This document shows positions 1 through 11,814 of a stretch of 64,000 nucleotides of DNA, one piece after another. Location: NCBI GenBank assembly GCA_951640195.1, contig OX621165.1, forward strand, positions 744,001-808,000, written 5' to 3'. A program made the translations under genes and the position numbers. Each line of letters opens with the position of its first letter. Positions within the stretch are counted from its first letter, which is position 1. The notes below the pieces were generated by a model. That model ran no database searches, was not told the origin of the DNA, and worked only from the letters and a program-made list of their open reading frames with translations. This stretch comes from Porpolomopsis calyptriformis. Its lineage: Eukaryota > Basidiomycota > Agaricomycetes > Agaricales > Hygrophoraceae.

Positions 1-240
1 CACGTGACCTCGAGATCGGCGAGGTTAGCACTCGTCCAGTCTTTAAGGTGCGGTGATCTCTCCATGATCTAAAAAAATGAAGCACGATTCACAGGTGAAT
101 CCCCACTCCGCGCGGTTTAAGAAGATGCCCGGCCGAGGACATTCGCTGAACCAAGTCCGTTGAATCGTGAACGTTACCTCCGTGAGCGGCTTCCAATGCC
201 CACCAGACGGGGGGTAGCCCCTGTCCAAACACGGTATAAA
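1..240 (+). promoter_or_regulatory. Promoter of secreted protein gene A
   Basis: Three elements recur, in the same order and at similar distances, upstream of all four members of the secreted protein family. They are CACGTG at 1-6 (334 nt before the ATG), CCCCTGTCCAAA at 218-229, and a TATA box (TATAAA) at 235-240. The last two lie about 100 nt before the ATG at 340, so transcription probably starts near 265. The window edge cuts off anything further upstream. Confidence 0.7.
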
Positions 241-339
241 AACCAGACCAATTTACCTTCAGCAAACCGTCCATTCGTCTGAAGCTCACTCCACTCATCA
301 CTCACCAGCACAACAAGCCTTTCGACCAAGTCTATCGTC

Positions 340-924
340 ATGCCTCGTCTCGCAGTTTCCCTCGCAACCCTCCTCGCCTTGTCCGCCGTCCCCGGCTTCG
401 TCAGCGCGACGTGGAATAACAACAACAACAACAACAACAACAACAATAACAACCATCCTTCCAACACGCCGAGGTACCTCTGGTCCTCTTCATCTTTGTC
501 TTCAACACGCTAACGGACACTTCTCTCCCTCCAGCTGCTTCGCCTGCCCCCAGCAGGATAACGCCGGCTTCCCTCTAGGACAGCACAACAACAACAACAA
601 CGTCCTGTTCTGCTCCTATCCCGCGGTTCAGAACGAGGACCCGAACGACTTCTTCTGCACGTACAACGATGTGAGTTGATTACACTCCCCTGGTATAATC
701 CACTCACCGTTTACTCTTTCAAGAACACGGGTGTCTTGATCGAAGATCACAATGTCGGGTTGTGCCCTTTGACTGCCGACCTCGTCCACTGCAATTCCAG
801 GAGGGACGACAACTTCAAGGCCGCGAAACGCCGCGCCGAGGCTCGCGCAGCCGCCCCTCGCTCCACCCGTCTTGAGGGCAGGGATAGCAGCACCAAGAAG
901 AAACAGTTCGCTGACACCCACTGA
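340..924 (+). CDS. Small secreted cysteine protein, family member A
   Basis: Exons 340-473, 535-670 and 724-924 join in phase to 156 residues. Residues 1-23 look like a cleavable signal peptide (MPRLAVSL then a hydrophobic core, cut after VSA). A run of about 14 asparagines coded by AAC/AAT repeats follows. The mature part has six cysteines: CFAC, then single cysteines in LFCSYP, FFCTY, GLCP and HCN. The C-terminal third is basic (NFKAAKRRAEAR ... KKKQ), with dibasic sites that a Kex2-type protease could cut. The exon 2 length (136 nt) and the intron positions are the same as in the three copies at 10.6-14.3 kb, so they are true paralogues. Only this copy has the asparagine run and lies on the plus strand. 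I recognise no named domain. An extracellular or cell-wall role is inference. Confidence 0.85.
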
Positions 925-1212
925 ACGAGGTTGCAAAACCCACTTGGCATCTTTGAATGAGGAAAGTTTTGTATCTGGACATTTATTGTTAAGAATTGGC
1001 TCGGACTGAATTGCCTTTGTACGATAACTTTGGTATGGATGTGGAAAGTCCTTTGAACGTTGAATTATTTATTTTCTAAATTCCGAAGTTAAGTTGACAG
1101 AAAATGTCATTCGAAGTTCCCCGGATCGAAGTAGCTTCAAGCTAATGATCGAGATCTATTAATGCTAAGATTCAATTTACTCGCATTCGGTCATTCATCC
1201 CCGAGATTTCGT

Positions 1213-3096
1213 TTATATAATCTTATCTCCACACGATCCCTCCAAGTATCCCCGTAAAAATCCCACCAGCTTCTGGAGATTCAAGCTGAACTTTGCGGAA
1301 ATCGGGACGACATCCAATCTCCGAGATCCGCCATCACTACCACCACCCTCGACGAGGACCACACCCATTTCCCTCTCCACAAACTCTTCAAGTCGCCCGA
1401 GTTTCCGCCTGGCCTCCTCCTCCTCCGCCACATCCTCCGCACGCAACAGATCCGCCTTATTCGCAACGACCACCCGCGCCTTCCTGCTCAGCCCAGGCTT
1501 GTACGCCTCTAGTTCGTCACGCAGCGTCCGCAGGTCGTCCCACGGCGCGGGCCCGGACAGATCGACGACGTAGACGAGCGCGAGCGATCGCTCGACCGCA
1601 CGCAAAAACGAGTGGCCGAGTCCGACATCCTCGGACGCCCGCGAGATCAGCCCCGGGTTGTCAGCGACCGTGAACCGAAATGCCTCGGCGAGGTCGAATC
1701 CGTGGCCAGTACCGTACGCTCTGCCCACCTCGTCCGGGCCAACTCCAGAACGATCCGAGCGGGGTCCGTCCATCTGCAGCGTCTGGTTTCGCGGCAGGGC
1801 ATGTACGTGCGAGGCTGGGAGCATCAGACCCCGTCCCCGTTGCTCTTCGATCCAAGTTTCTTCATGGATCGTCTCTCCGTGCAGCGCGCCCTCGAACGTC
1901 CCGTCGTCCGCAACCCGGATGACGCCAACGACAGGGTTCAGCGTTGTAAACGCGTACCCGGCGACCTCCGTCCGTGCCCGGCCGCCGGTGAGCGCACGCA
2001 GTAGCGTGCTTTTGCCGGCATTGGGCATGCCGACGAGCGCGACGTCGGCGAGCAGCTTGAGTTCCAGCGAGAGCGTGATGTGCTCGCCGTCGTACCCGCG
2101 CGTGGCGAACTTGGGCGACCGGTTGGTCTGGGATACAAAGACGGGGTTGCCGAGGCCGCCCATGCCCCCGGTGGCGATGAGGTGTCCCAAGGGTGGCTGC
2201 TGCTGATGCTGAGTGTCCCCTCCACACGTGAGAGGACCGTCAGGCGAGACGGGTACGTCTTCGACTTTGTCGAGGTCCAGGTAGAGCGGGTTCAGGGCTC
2301 GCGCTCTCCTCGCCCGTCTGCTCTCTCGCTCTTGGCGGTAGAGGGATGCCTCTGCGTCCTTGAAGGCCTCCCTCTGGATGTTATCATCCTCGTATCGCGG
2401 ATAATGTATCCACCTCTTCTCCCTCATCCTCTCCCTCTTCTCGGCCATGCTCAACCCTTCGTCCCCTTCCGCTTCGTCGTCCTCTCCCTCTCTCCGCCCG
2501 GCGCCTCCTCGCCTCGGCAGCTCTTTCACGACCGTCCCGAGCGGAACTTTGATCACGAGCGGGGCGCCATTCCTCCCGTTCTGCCAGGTGCCGCGGCCAT
2601 TCCCGCCTGGTTCACCACGGATGCGTTTGGGGATGGAGGATAGAGTGGTCAAGCGCGGGGTGGGGAGGATGTAGACGTCCCCGCCGCGGCCGCCGTTCCC
2701 GCCAGAGGGTGGACCGAAGGCTTTGAATTTTTCACGGTGAAAGGCAACACAGCCGTCCCCGCCTATGCCTGGGTAGAGTTTTATTAGCGTAGGGGTGTGG
2801 TTAGGCAGAAAAAACGCACCGGCTTTGACATTGATAACGAGGTGGTCCAAAAAGGATGGATGCTGTGTGACGGTGCTTAGCTGGAGAGTTCGCGAATGTA
2901 GCATGAATTCACGGACGAACACCCTGTCTGCGCTTCCATTCCGCCTTGCGCTTGCGTTCAAGGATTTCGTTCCGGACTTGATCTTTTTCGTTCGCGATAT
3001 CTGAGAATTTTCGCCCGGGTTTTGAACGGAGTGTGAAGGATCGGTTGATGGGAGACTTGAACGGGAGGACGGGTCGCATACTGAGAAGTCATACAT
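1213..3096 (-). CDS. MTG2: Obg-family GTPase, probably mitochondrial (ribosome assembly)
   Basis: The protein has an Obg fold followed by a G domain. The glycine-rich N-terminal part reads VKAGIGGDGCVAFHREKF and GGNGGRGGDVY, as in Obg/MTG2. The GTPase motifs are GMPNAGKST (G1), TTLNP (G2), DNPG (G3), NKAD (G4) and ISAK (G5). One intron at 2769-2819 is 51 nt long and has no stop, so the reading frame stays open through it. Removing it restores the expected VKAG-IGGDG junction. The total is 610 residues if translation starts at 3096. ATG 2904 is an alternative start, but it leaves only about 28 residues before the Obg fold. Insertions between motifs, for example after G2, make it longer than bacterial Obg. 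The family binds the large mitochondrial ribosomal subunit. The start codon is the weakest part of the model. Confidence 0.88.
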   Translation of the reverse strand: MYDFSVCDPSSRSSLPSTDPSHSVQNPGENSQISRTKKIKSGTKSLNASARRNGSADRVFVREFMLHSRTLQLSTVTQHPSFLDHLVINVKAGAFFLPNHTPTLIKLYPGIGGDGCVAFHREKFKAFGPPSGGNGGRGGDVYILPTPRLTTLSSIPKRIRGEPGGNGRGTWQNGRNGAPLVIKVPLGTVVKELPRRGGAGRREGEDDEAEGDEGLSMAEKRERMREKRWIHYPRYEDDNIQREAFKDAEASLYRQERESRRARRARALNPLYLDLDKVEDVPVSPDGPLTCGGDTQHQQQPPLGHLIATGGMGGLGNPVFVSQTNRSPKFATRGYDGEHITLSLELKLLADVALVGMPNAGKSTLLRALTGGRARTEVAGYAFTTLNPVVGVIRVADDGTFEGALHGETIHEETWIEEQRGRGLMLPASHVHALPRNQTLQMDGPRSDRSGVGPDEVGRAYGTGHGFDLAEAFRFTVADNPGLISRASEDVGLGHSFLRAVERSLALVYVVDLSGPAPWDDLRTLRDELEAYKPGLSRKARVVVANKADLLRAEDVAEEEEARRKLGRLEEFVEREMGVVLVEGGGSDGGSRRLDVVPISAKFSLNLQKLVGFLRGYLEGSCGDKII

Positions 3097-3140
3097 CACG
3101 TGATGAGATCCCGTATCTGTCTCTTGCCACGCCGTTGGTG

Positions 3141-3933
3141 ATGTTCATCGAAGAACTGAAAGCGTTCCGACGATTGGGGTTTCGTCATGTCAGTGTTGAC
3201 CACTTCTCTGAAGAAGGGTTGTTCATGCGGGTGGTCACTTTGGTCGACAGGTGTTACTGCAAGCGCTCAATTTTGCGGCTGTCATCACCTCGGGTCTGAT
3301 GATATGGAAGGGACTCGGGCTGGTTGCTAATACGGAGTCTCCGATTGTGGTCGTTTTAAGGTACGGAGGGTTGATTTGATTAGGTGCATAAATCGTGATG
3401 GGCCTTGTTAAAGTGGTTCGATGGAACCTGCGTTCTACCGTGGAGATTTGTTATTCCTGACGAACCCTTCCCACGAACAATATCGTACGGGGGACATCAC
3501 GGTGTACAAAATTCCAGGCGCGGACATTCCCATCGTGCATCGTGTGCTTGAGACCCACGAGTGTGTTGTTATTTTTCCTGCTGATTTGATATTAATCGCT
3601 TGCAGGGTAAAGACAAGGCAGCTCCTATTGACGAAAGGCGATAATAATATGGTGGATGATGTTGAGCTGTATCAGGGATTAGACTGGCTGGAGAGGAAAC
3701 ATATTGTCGGGAAAGTCCGAGGGTAGGGAAAGACTACTTTTTGTTATTTATGCGACTGACTGCTGATCAGGTTCTTGCCATACCTCGGATATGTGACAAT
3801 TGCACTGGTGAGTTTTTTTTAGTCAGCGCTTGAATTGGTTCTGATCCTCTTTTGTGATGAGAATGATTTTCCACAACTGAAATATGCATTGTTGGGGGGG
3901 TTGGGTCTGTTGGCTTTGATCCAACGTGAATAG
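3141..3933 (+). CDS. SEC11: Signal peptidase complex catalytic subunit SEC11
   Basis: Six exons (3141-3188, 3251-3360, 3414-3560, 3606-3722, 3771-3807, 3862-3933) join in phase to 176 residues, the usual SEC11 length. The N-terminus [16 protein letters not shown] is followed by one membrane segment ([20 protein letters not shown]). Next come the catalytic SGSMEP box (Ser55 split over an intron), PIVHRV (His95), LTKGDNN with the following VDD, and the C-terminal membrane segment [15 protein letters not shown]. The enzyme removes signal peptides in the ER membrane. The gene is divergent from the Obg gene, with only 44 nt between the two proposed start codons, so they share a promoter that contains CACGTG near 3098. 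The N-terminus and all junctions fit the family closely. Confidence 0.95.
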
Positions 3934-4513
3934 ATAGTGTAGTCTTGTCATGTTCGGTGCGAATGTTCCGATGATTGCCACTTTTCTTCGCTCGCGGGCT
4001 TAAGCGGGTGTAATGTCCGGTCAGTGCTCAGGCGTTGGCAGTCGACAGATACACGTACTATGCAGACGACACCGCAGCCCAATGGACATGTAAGTGCATA
4101 TCACCGAGAATGATTGATCGGGCTACAATCTTTCGCGCGCACTCCCTCTGGGGACAGCCGACGCCAAGTCGTGGCCTAATTCTGCTCTGGGCCATCGTCC
4201 CTCCGACTTCTCCTGATTAGGTTCCGCATGCAACAACGGCACCGCCTTTTGATATATACAAAACGAATTTGATAAATTTTAATGGCTCTCAGATAAGTCA
4301 GATTCCTCGTGGTGAGGATGGGTTGAGTGTGCTAAATACGTAAGTTCAATGAGGAAGATGAGATTTTTTTTGACCAATAGGAATTTGCCGAATTCTTTTT
4401 TTATTTATCATTATTATTCCTGCTATTCCTTCAACTGCACTCTTCATCCTCCTCCCCTCCCTTTCCCCTTCCCCTCCCCACCTTTCCCGACCACCCTCTC
4501 CGCTTTACTTCAC
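3934..4513 (+). other. Intergenic, nothing recognised
   Basis: This is the 3' region of SEC11 and the pyrimidine-rich leader of the transcription factor gene (C/T tracts from about 4440). No coding, tRNA or repeat signal is visible. Confidence 0.5.
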
Positions 4514-7500
4514 ATGGATCCTCTCCACTCCACTCCACTCCATCCCCCCCTTCAGCATCAGCATCATCACCAGCCAAACCCGGCCCCGCCACCGTACGTT
4601 ATCTCTCCACTCCAACCTCTTCCATTCCCGTTCATCATTCTCTTCACCACAGTCAAGTTCGCTCTCGCATCACCGTCGTATGCGCAGAGGTGCCCTCCCT
4701 TCCCCGCCTTTCTTCCCCTTCTCAACTCATCCTTCCTCGAACAGTGCAAACGACTCAAATTAAAGTGCGACAGGCGCACTCCCTGTGCCGCCTGCATAAA
4801 GCGTGATACTCTCGCACGCTGTGTATACTCTCCAGCTGCCGCAGAGAAAGTGTCCGTACATCTTCTCTTTCTCCCCTGCCCCCGTATCCTTATCTTCATT
4901 CCAACAGCGACTTGCACTCCCTCAACAATAGGCTCATCCAAGTCGAGTCCACCCTCGCACAGCTCACCGCCGGTCTCTCCCCAGCAACTCCCATCACCCC
5001 CACATTCAACTCTCGTTCTCGTCCCAATGGCACAACACCCATCACCGCAGATAAGCCCACTTTTACCGCCTCCGCGCTCGCCATTCCCCTCAAGGACATC
5101 GCCTCAACCTACCTCGATGACTTGGACCTCCACAAGTCCCTTTACCCTTCACCCTACTTCTCCGCTCCCTCGTCCATTCTCCCCTCCCCTTCCTCCACAC
5201 ACCCTGGCTATCAATCCACCCTCCCCTCCCCATACTCCCCTTGTATTCCCGTCAAGCAAGAGCCAGCACACGTCTCCCTATCCCCCACCGCAGCCCGTAC
5301 CCACAGTCCCGACACCGATAGTGACGATGGCACTCCCACCTCTTTGCTCCTCCCTCCCCTTACCATTTATCATTTACCCTCCAATCCCTCTCCTCCATCT
5401 CCTGCCAATAGCAGTGGCAGTGGCACTCCTCTTCCCTCCGCTTCACACCATCGTTCCATTTCTCCCGCTCTCCTCACCCTCCTTCCCGCCCCACCTTATC
5501 GCCGTTCACTCCTCGAGAACATTCACAATCTCCTCCTCCTCCGTCCCTCCTTCAACTTTCCACATTTCCGTGCCCGTGTCGAACACTTGTTCGAAGCCGA
5601 AAACTCTCTTCCAGACGGGACCATTCGAAGTAAAGCCGCCAACGCACGTGCCATATTCTTCGGCCCACCTTCCACTCCCATATCACCCAAAGACAGCAAA
5701 TCATCTGCTTCCACCTCCTCACCCTCCTCTACCCCCTCTACCTCCCCCACAATAAGTTTCTTTGCCGCAGCAGCAGCCGCTTTCGCTCTCGGTGGCTTAC
5801 TTTCGGCTTCCAATAGAAAACACGAAGGCGACAGAGGCGGTAGCAACGGGGACCCTGATGAATCTCTTATGGTTATCGATGACGACCCTGGATTCCGCAA
5901 ACGTCGAGGGTCTAACAAGTCCCGTCCGAAATCGGGCAATGGCAGGCCCTCACCCGCGTTCCTCTACGCTCTTTCGACGCAGGCATTGGCAGTGCATGAG
6001 GCCCGGGCACAGTTCGATCTCGATTACTTAATCGCATGTCTCCTTCAGGTTTTGTTTTTGCTTCAGGGTGGTCAAGTCGCAGACCGAAAGACGAGGACCA
6101 AGGAGGCCAATTCCGGAGTGGGTGGACCGTTGTTCCCATTGGTGCGTTCTTCATCTCTTTTTCATCTGCATCGCCTTATATTATTTTCGTGGCTCAGGTT
6201 GGCAAGATGGTCAACATAGCTCGGCAGATGGGCCTCTCCAAAGACCCCGACGAGTCCCCCGCACAATTTAGTCTGTTTGAGGCGGAATCAAGGAGGAGAG
6301 TGTGGTGGGACGTCCTTTATTACGATTCGTGAGCATCACTTACCCTCGTCTCCGTTTTACGCTCGTACTGACCCCAAGAGACAGATTCGTGTCCGATAGT
6401 ATGGGTCATCCTCCTTCCATTGCCGAAGGTTCCTATTCGACGCGGATACCTGCAAACGTGAATGAGCTCTCGTTCACCCCTCTGTCAACAGTCCTTCCTC
6501 TGGTGGGAGAGGAGGAAGCAGGGTGGGATGTCACCGGCTCTAAATATTTCGACCTAAAGTGCCAGTGCGTATGATTTTTTAGTTGCTTCTCCCGCTTTCT
6601 TCAACTCTGACGTCGGTGGCGCACCCTCGTGTTTTTTTTTTTTTTTAAATCTCTTTGACACAGGTCAACGCAGCTCATAAGACGAATTAAGCGGCGAATA
6701 CTTTCACACGAACACTCATACACCCTCGATCATGCCGCAGCACTCGAAGCCGAAATTAGGGCATGGCTCGAGAACCTACCGGCACCTTGGAGACTTGGGA
6801 TGGATATGAATTCCACTGAGGAAGCAAATGAGGACCCTCACATGCAGGTACTTGTTTCCCAGCGGTGTGAGTTGGCGATCACAGCGCAGAAGGTTGTGCT
6901 ACGACTTTATATGCTATTCCTGCGACAGTCCTGTGGGAGTGGCAGTACTCCGCCGATGCCGATTCCGCACCAAGCATCCCACGGTACGGTAAACGCGGCA
7001 CATGTGATTCTACATGCTTGTAAGGTGCTGCTGCGTTCGATGCGACGAAGACGGGGGACGGGGGCTGCCGTAGTAGTTCCCGCCCTGTTCGATTTCCAGA
7101 CGTTTGGGCGGACGGTATTTGATGCGGCTGTGGTGTGTGCGCATGCTGCGATCAGACAGCCGACAGCGGTGTGGGCTGGAGCGGCCCTGGACGATGTGGA
7201 AAGTGCATTGGAGATGCTGTCAGAGTTGGTGATTGAGGACGATGATGTGGGGTGTGGAGGGTGTGGGGGTGATCTCCCTGTCGAGGAGGCTTTGAAGATC
7301 GTTGAGTCGTTGAAGAGGAAGGCTGTAGCTGCCAGGGAGGCGGGTGTTGGAGGAGGGAGCGTTGGGTGGATGGGGACGAAAAGGAAGCATGGTGAGGTTG
7401 AAGGTGAAGTGAGTGGGTTGCAGTATTCGTTCGCGACCCCATCTACGCAGAAGGAGGTGACATCGCCCAGTGTGCAACAGCAACGTCAGGAACCATTTAC

Positions 7501-9103
7501 GACCCGTATTCCTATCACGCTGGATCCGGTTATGGAGCGTGTGCGTGCCAGGTATGAGACACCAAAGGTGCTCACAGAGAGAGTAGTTGCACCTAAAGAG
7601 AAAGTGCGAAGCGGGGAGAAGGATTTAGGGAAGCAAAAGGAGAAGGAGAAAGAGAAAGGGTCGAAGCATGCGAAGAGGACGCATTACCCGTCTGTTGGAA
7701 TCCGGATACGTCCTGTGAAGGAAGGGTCTCCGCTTCAAAGGCATCGGGCTGGGTCGGGGTCGACTACGGCTGCGACTACGACTGCGACTGCGTCTATGGC
7801 TAATACGACCACATCGAGTTCAGGCCCAGGTGGTGATGGTCAGATGGGATCTGCCCCCAGTGTTGCTCTCCAGTCGCCGTTGAGTTGCTTGTCGAGGAAA
7901 AGTATACCTAGCGAGCCGTCGACGCCTAACTTGAACGAAGTAGGATTTAATCATCGCCCACACCAGCAACAGCAGCAGACGATTACGCATGAGATGACGG
8001 CGCAGGACGGTAATACAATCGCGTTGTCGTCGATAAGCCAGGAAAGCGCTTCGGATGCTACTAATATGGATTTCTCGTTGGCCTTTGGTGGAGAAGGGGC
8101 GCAGATGGATATGGATGCGTTGGAGCGACGGCGGTTTGGTGTTCATGAACATGGGGTTCCGTCCCAGGCTCAGCAGCAGCAGCAGCAACAACATCAACAG
8201 ACGTATGCGAGCTTTTCTACGGGCACGTCGAGGATGTACGATCGGACCGCTTACGAACCCGCTCACGCGAACTCGTACGATCACCATACTCATGCTCACC
8301 CACACGCTCACCCTCATGGTAAATCTTACGCTGCATCAGACCAGCCGGGCGATACATGTCCTCCTCCATCGTTTGCGAACGGAAATGCGAGTATGCCATC
8401 TAGCCTTTCCAGTTTTGGTCCTAGCCTGTCGACGCACCATCACCAGCAGCATCAACATCCTGAACCAGCTACCTATAATGGCGGAGAAACGTATTATATG
8501 CCGACTGGGTACGAGTCTGAATTCGAGGGGATGCCTCCGCTTGTTGGGCTGGGGATGACAACCGCGTCTACCGCTTCTGGACATTCTGTGAACGCTCTGC
8601 AGAGTTTGGCGTCATCTGTTCCTTCGCCTGCTACCACTACGGCGGTTCATTACGATAAAACGCAGCAACAGCAGCAGGCGGTGTATGAGATGAAACAGGG
8701 TGATCATAGGCATAGTCGGACGATGCAGCCTCCACCTCTGTTGCCCTCGCCGCTGCCGCCATCGCAGTTGCAGTATCAGGTTAGCCATGGACATGGAAAT
8801 GGACATGACCCGACGCGTCATCTCCATCACCAACCCCCACAACATCACCACCACCACCATGGAATCACACTTGCGCCTCCGCCCCCACCGCCATTACCGC
8901 CTGCCTCTGCTCCCCCTTCGACGTCAGTGCCGCCGCAGCCCCAATCGTCTCAGCAGCATCATCAGCAACAACAGCATCATCATCCACCGCCAACGCAAGC
9001 GTGGTCGCAGGCGAGTGTGGCCGTTGGGGATGGTGGTGGTACCGATGGCGTTGGCGGTCCCGGCGGTGCTGGTGACTATTGGAATGGACCGTACTATTCG
9101 TGA
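4514..9103 (+). CDS. Zn2Cys6 fungal transcription factor with long Gln/His-rich tail
   Basis: Seven exons (4514-4593, 4653-4689, 4745-4851, 4908-6141, 6198-6328, 6385-6564, 6664-9103) join in phase to about 1,402 residues. The zinc cluster is Cys37-x2-Cys40-x6-Cys47-x5-Cys53-x2-Cys56-x8-Cys65. An intron falls between the second and third residues of the first Cys pair, so the domain is only seen after splicing. The fourth donor (4852) was chosen because it keeps the frame. A short coiled coil (LHSLNNRLIQVESTL) follows, as usual for dimerising zinc-cluster factors. The middle part (QFDLDYLIACLLQ ... NIARQMGLSKDP ... ESRRRVWWDVLYYDSF) is the fungal transcription factor domain. From about residue 800 to the end the protein is low complexity: Gln runs, His runs, poly-Pro. 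Target genes cannot be told. The SEC11 and secreted protein A genes nearby are not evidence of a cluster. Confidence 0.9.
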
Positions 9104-10595
9104 TAAACGAATGGTGGCCGATGGACGAGAATTTTCTTTGTTACAAAAAAAAAAAAGCAGAGGAAAAGCAGAAATCTCTTTTTTTTTCGTTTTCTCTGAT
9201 TGGGTCTTTCTGGGTTTCTTCAGTTTCTGTTCTTTTTCTTCCGGGTTTTTTTTTCACCTCTCGCCCACTTTTCCTTGCCATGTCCCATATCTCATGTCCA
9301 TCGCACACATGTAATCTGCATTTGATTTCGCTCGTCCATTTACACCCATCATCCCTCTTTCTCTCGTTTCGGTTTTGTTTCCTCTTTTTTTTGGTTATTT
9401 TCTTCAGTTCGGTGCTCATATGACGACACGTTCATGACCATGATCTTCGATGACGACGACTACCCCCGGCGGCTTCCACTCGCACACCCCTAGAGCACGC
9501 ATGCGCATGCACAAGCTCTGGCTCTGGCTCTAGTGGGGGGGGAAAAAAGCACGCGCTGGATGCATACACAACGTATCGCCCCATCCCTCCTATGTCTTGT
9601 GTTTGCGTTAGCTGATTGCGTTTTCATCCTTATGCTTTCTATCATGCCTTCCCCTGCTGTTGGCGTTTTTCTTTTTTAATGGGTGTCATCATACCTTTTC
9701 TTTCCTTTCTCTAGTCCACCACCCACACTACCCACAGCTCTCTACCCCCCTCCACACACTAAACACATGTGTCGTCACGAATAAATTATTTGTCACCGAA
9801 AATGCGTTGAGTGAGTCCATCGGTTCGATTTATAAACGGCGCTGGACTTCAGGTGGGACAAGTTGGTCTGGCTTGGCTTAGCTCGTGTGCTGTACTGAGA
9901 CAAGACGCTTTTTACTAAAAATGTCCTAAATGGCGTGTGAGCTAGATCATATGGTAAAGAATCGGGACCCACATGATTGATTGGCACGTCCTTTAGAAGA
10001 ACGGCACAAGGTTGGATCTGGGATGATTCATAAACGATGGTACGGGTGTCATTCGGTTCGGCGTGGTTCCTTCAATTAATTTTCGGACCTGTTGCGTGTG
10101 TGCGCGTGTGCGTGCGTGCGTGCATATGAATACACGCATACTCCCGGCCGATCTGATAAATTGTAAGTATTCGGGAGAGGAATGCCGTGCGTTCATCTGG
10201 TTCAAGTATCCAACCCCATCGTGCATGGTGGCGGGCAGGCAGGCATCCCCATCGTCTCCTTTCGCAGGTCTCCATTGCTTGTGGCAGGTGCGACATCTCT
10301 CAGAGGAAAAACGTAACGCAGAACAAAAGGTCATGTTCAAGTTTCACAGAGGACCGACGAACCAGGTGTAGGAAGGGTCATCATGGATAATTCTAATGTC
10401 CTTGGTAACGGATCAAGGTAATGTTCAAGTTTTACAGAGAGGGATATTCATGGAGACTACTAATCAATAAGGTATAAGGTGGTTCTATCGTCCTCATTGA
10501 AACAGCCTGGTTTTCGTGATGAAATCGAACAGATAATGAAAAATGCTGGTATACTCAAGACAGGGATCAGATACGGTGGTTGGTATGTCGTCCAT
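9104..10595. other. Long non-coding stretch
   Basis: T-rich 3' region of the transcription factor gene (9130-9420), a purine/pyrimidine alternating patch with GTGTGCGCGTGTGCG near 10095, and short direct repeats near its right end. About 90 bp around 10330-10400 (TTCAAGTTTCACAGAGG, then GTGTAGGAAGGGT, then TTCTAATGTCCTTGG) is partly repeated at 10420-10500 and again near 11990 and 13590, beyond the stop codons of family members B, C and D. No gene is supported. Confidence 0.5.
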
Positions 10596-11175
10596 CTAGT
10601 TATTGTCAGCGAGCCTCCGTTTCTTGGCGGCCATCGCACGAGCCTCGGGGCGAGAAGAGCGAGGCTGGGCAGCACGGCCGCGAGCTTCGGCGCGACGTTT
10701 GACGGCTTTGAAGTTGTCATCCCTCCTGAAGTTGCATTCTCCGGTGGTTGCGGTGGTGGGGCAAAATCCCTCGTCGTGGTCCTGGATTAATGCACCTGAT
10801 GTGGCCTGGTTTAAGGGGAATGATTGTTAAAAATGGTTTGGTTGGGTGCGTGTGTGAACGAGAGGGGAACTTACGTCGTATGTGCAGTAAAAAATCATGG
10901 GGTCTTGGCCCGGAGCTGAGGGGTAGGAACAAAACAAACTGGTATCGGTGCTGCTGTGGCTACCCAGGGGGAATCCGGCTTCATCGTCTGGGGGACAGGT
11001 GAAGCATTGGCTAGAGGAGAGGGGGGTTCGTTAGCATGTTGAGGTGTGCGAAAGGGTGGATGAATAGGTACCCTGGTGTGCCGGAGGCCCGGGGGGCAAG
11101 CCCTGCGTTTACGAAGGCTGGGTATGTGATTGACAATGCGAAGAGAACGGCGACGAAGGATGCGATGCGAGACAT
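10596..11175 (-). CDS. Small secreted cysteine protein, family member B
   Basis: Exons 11175-11072, 11010-10875 and 10805-10596 join in phase to 149 residues. The signal peptide is MSRIASFVAVLFALSITYPAFVNA. The mature part has the six-cysteine pattern CFTC, LFCSYP, FYCTYD, GFCP, ECN, then a basic tail (NFKAVKRRAEARGRAAQPRSSRP, ending KKRRLADNN). Exon 1 (104 nt) and exon 2 (136 nt) have the same lengths as in members C and D. There are no stops or frameshifts, so the copy looks functional. It is the most diverged of the three tandem copies. There is no recognisable domain beyond the family pattern. Confidence 0.85.
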
Positions 11176-11252
11176 GGTTGTGGATGTGGTCTTGAGATGA
11201 AAGTGGGGACGATCTTGAGGCGAGTGGATGGTGAAGGTGAGATAGCTTGGCT

Positions 11253-11548
11253 TTTATACCACTGTTTTGGACAGGGGGCTAACATCAGAGCAATCCGTCT
11301 GGAGGCTGGGCATCGGAAGCCACTTTCGGATGTAAAATGTATGATGCAACCAAGTTTTGGTCCGGCAACTTTTTCTTGACTGACATTTTCCTGGCAAAGA
11401 TCTGTGTTCAATGCAACGTTTATGGGCTCTAACAAAGAGGACTCGGACATATCTAGAGCATGAGCAGCACTTTTGAGATTAGCAACAATTAATGTTAAAC
11501 ATTCTGCTGACTTGGTAACACGATGACATCAGGGATCGAAGTCACGTG
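11253..11548 (-). promoter_or_regulatory. Promoter of family member B
   Basis: On the minus strand: CACGTG at 11543-11548 (368 nt from the ATG), CCCCTGTCCAAA at 11266-11277, TATAAA at 11253-11258. The order and spacing match the other family members. Confidence 0.7.
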
Positions 11549-11765
11549 TTATAACCGCGGAGTGGGAAATTCATGAGTGCGGTGAATCAGAACGTCCATC
11601 GCAGTTTTGTTTGTGTAAGAGTTGGGCTAAACGGCAAGTGCGAAGCTAACTTTGCTGCGTATGCTGATCGACCATAATGACAGTTTAAATGTTCACTGTA
11701 TAGGTTAAATAGTGATAAAGGAATTCCACCGCAACCAATGGCACCAGGTAAGTGACCAGCTCCAT

Positions 11766-11814
11766 GACAATGATCTTCAGGAATACGCCAGTTGTATTCC
11801 TGAAGATCACTGTC
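11766..11814. repeat. Inverted repeat (hairpin)
   Basis: The 16-base arms TGATCTTCAGGAATAC (11771-11786) and its exact complement (11794-11809) flank a 7-base loop. After one mismatch the pairing continues with GACA/TGTC. It lies about 590 nt upstream of member B. It could be a remnant of a small mobile element or a structured transcript element. Confidence 0.75.
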
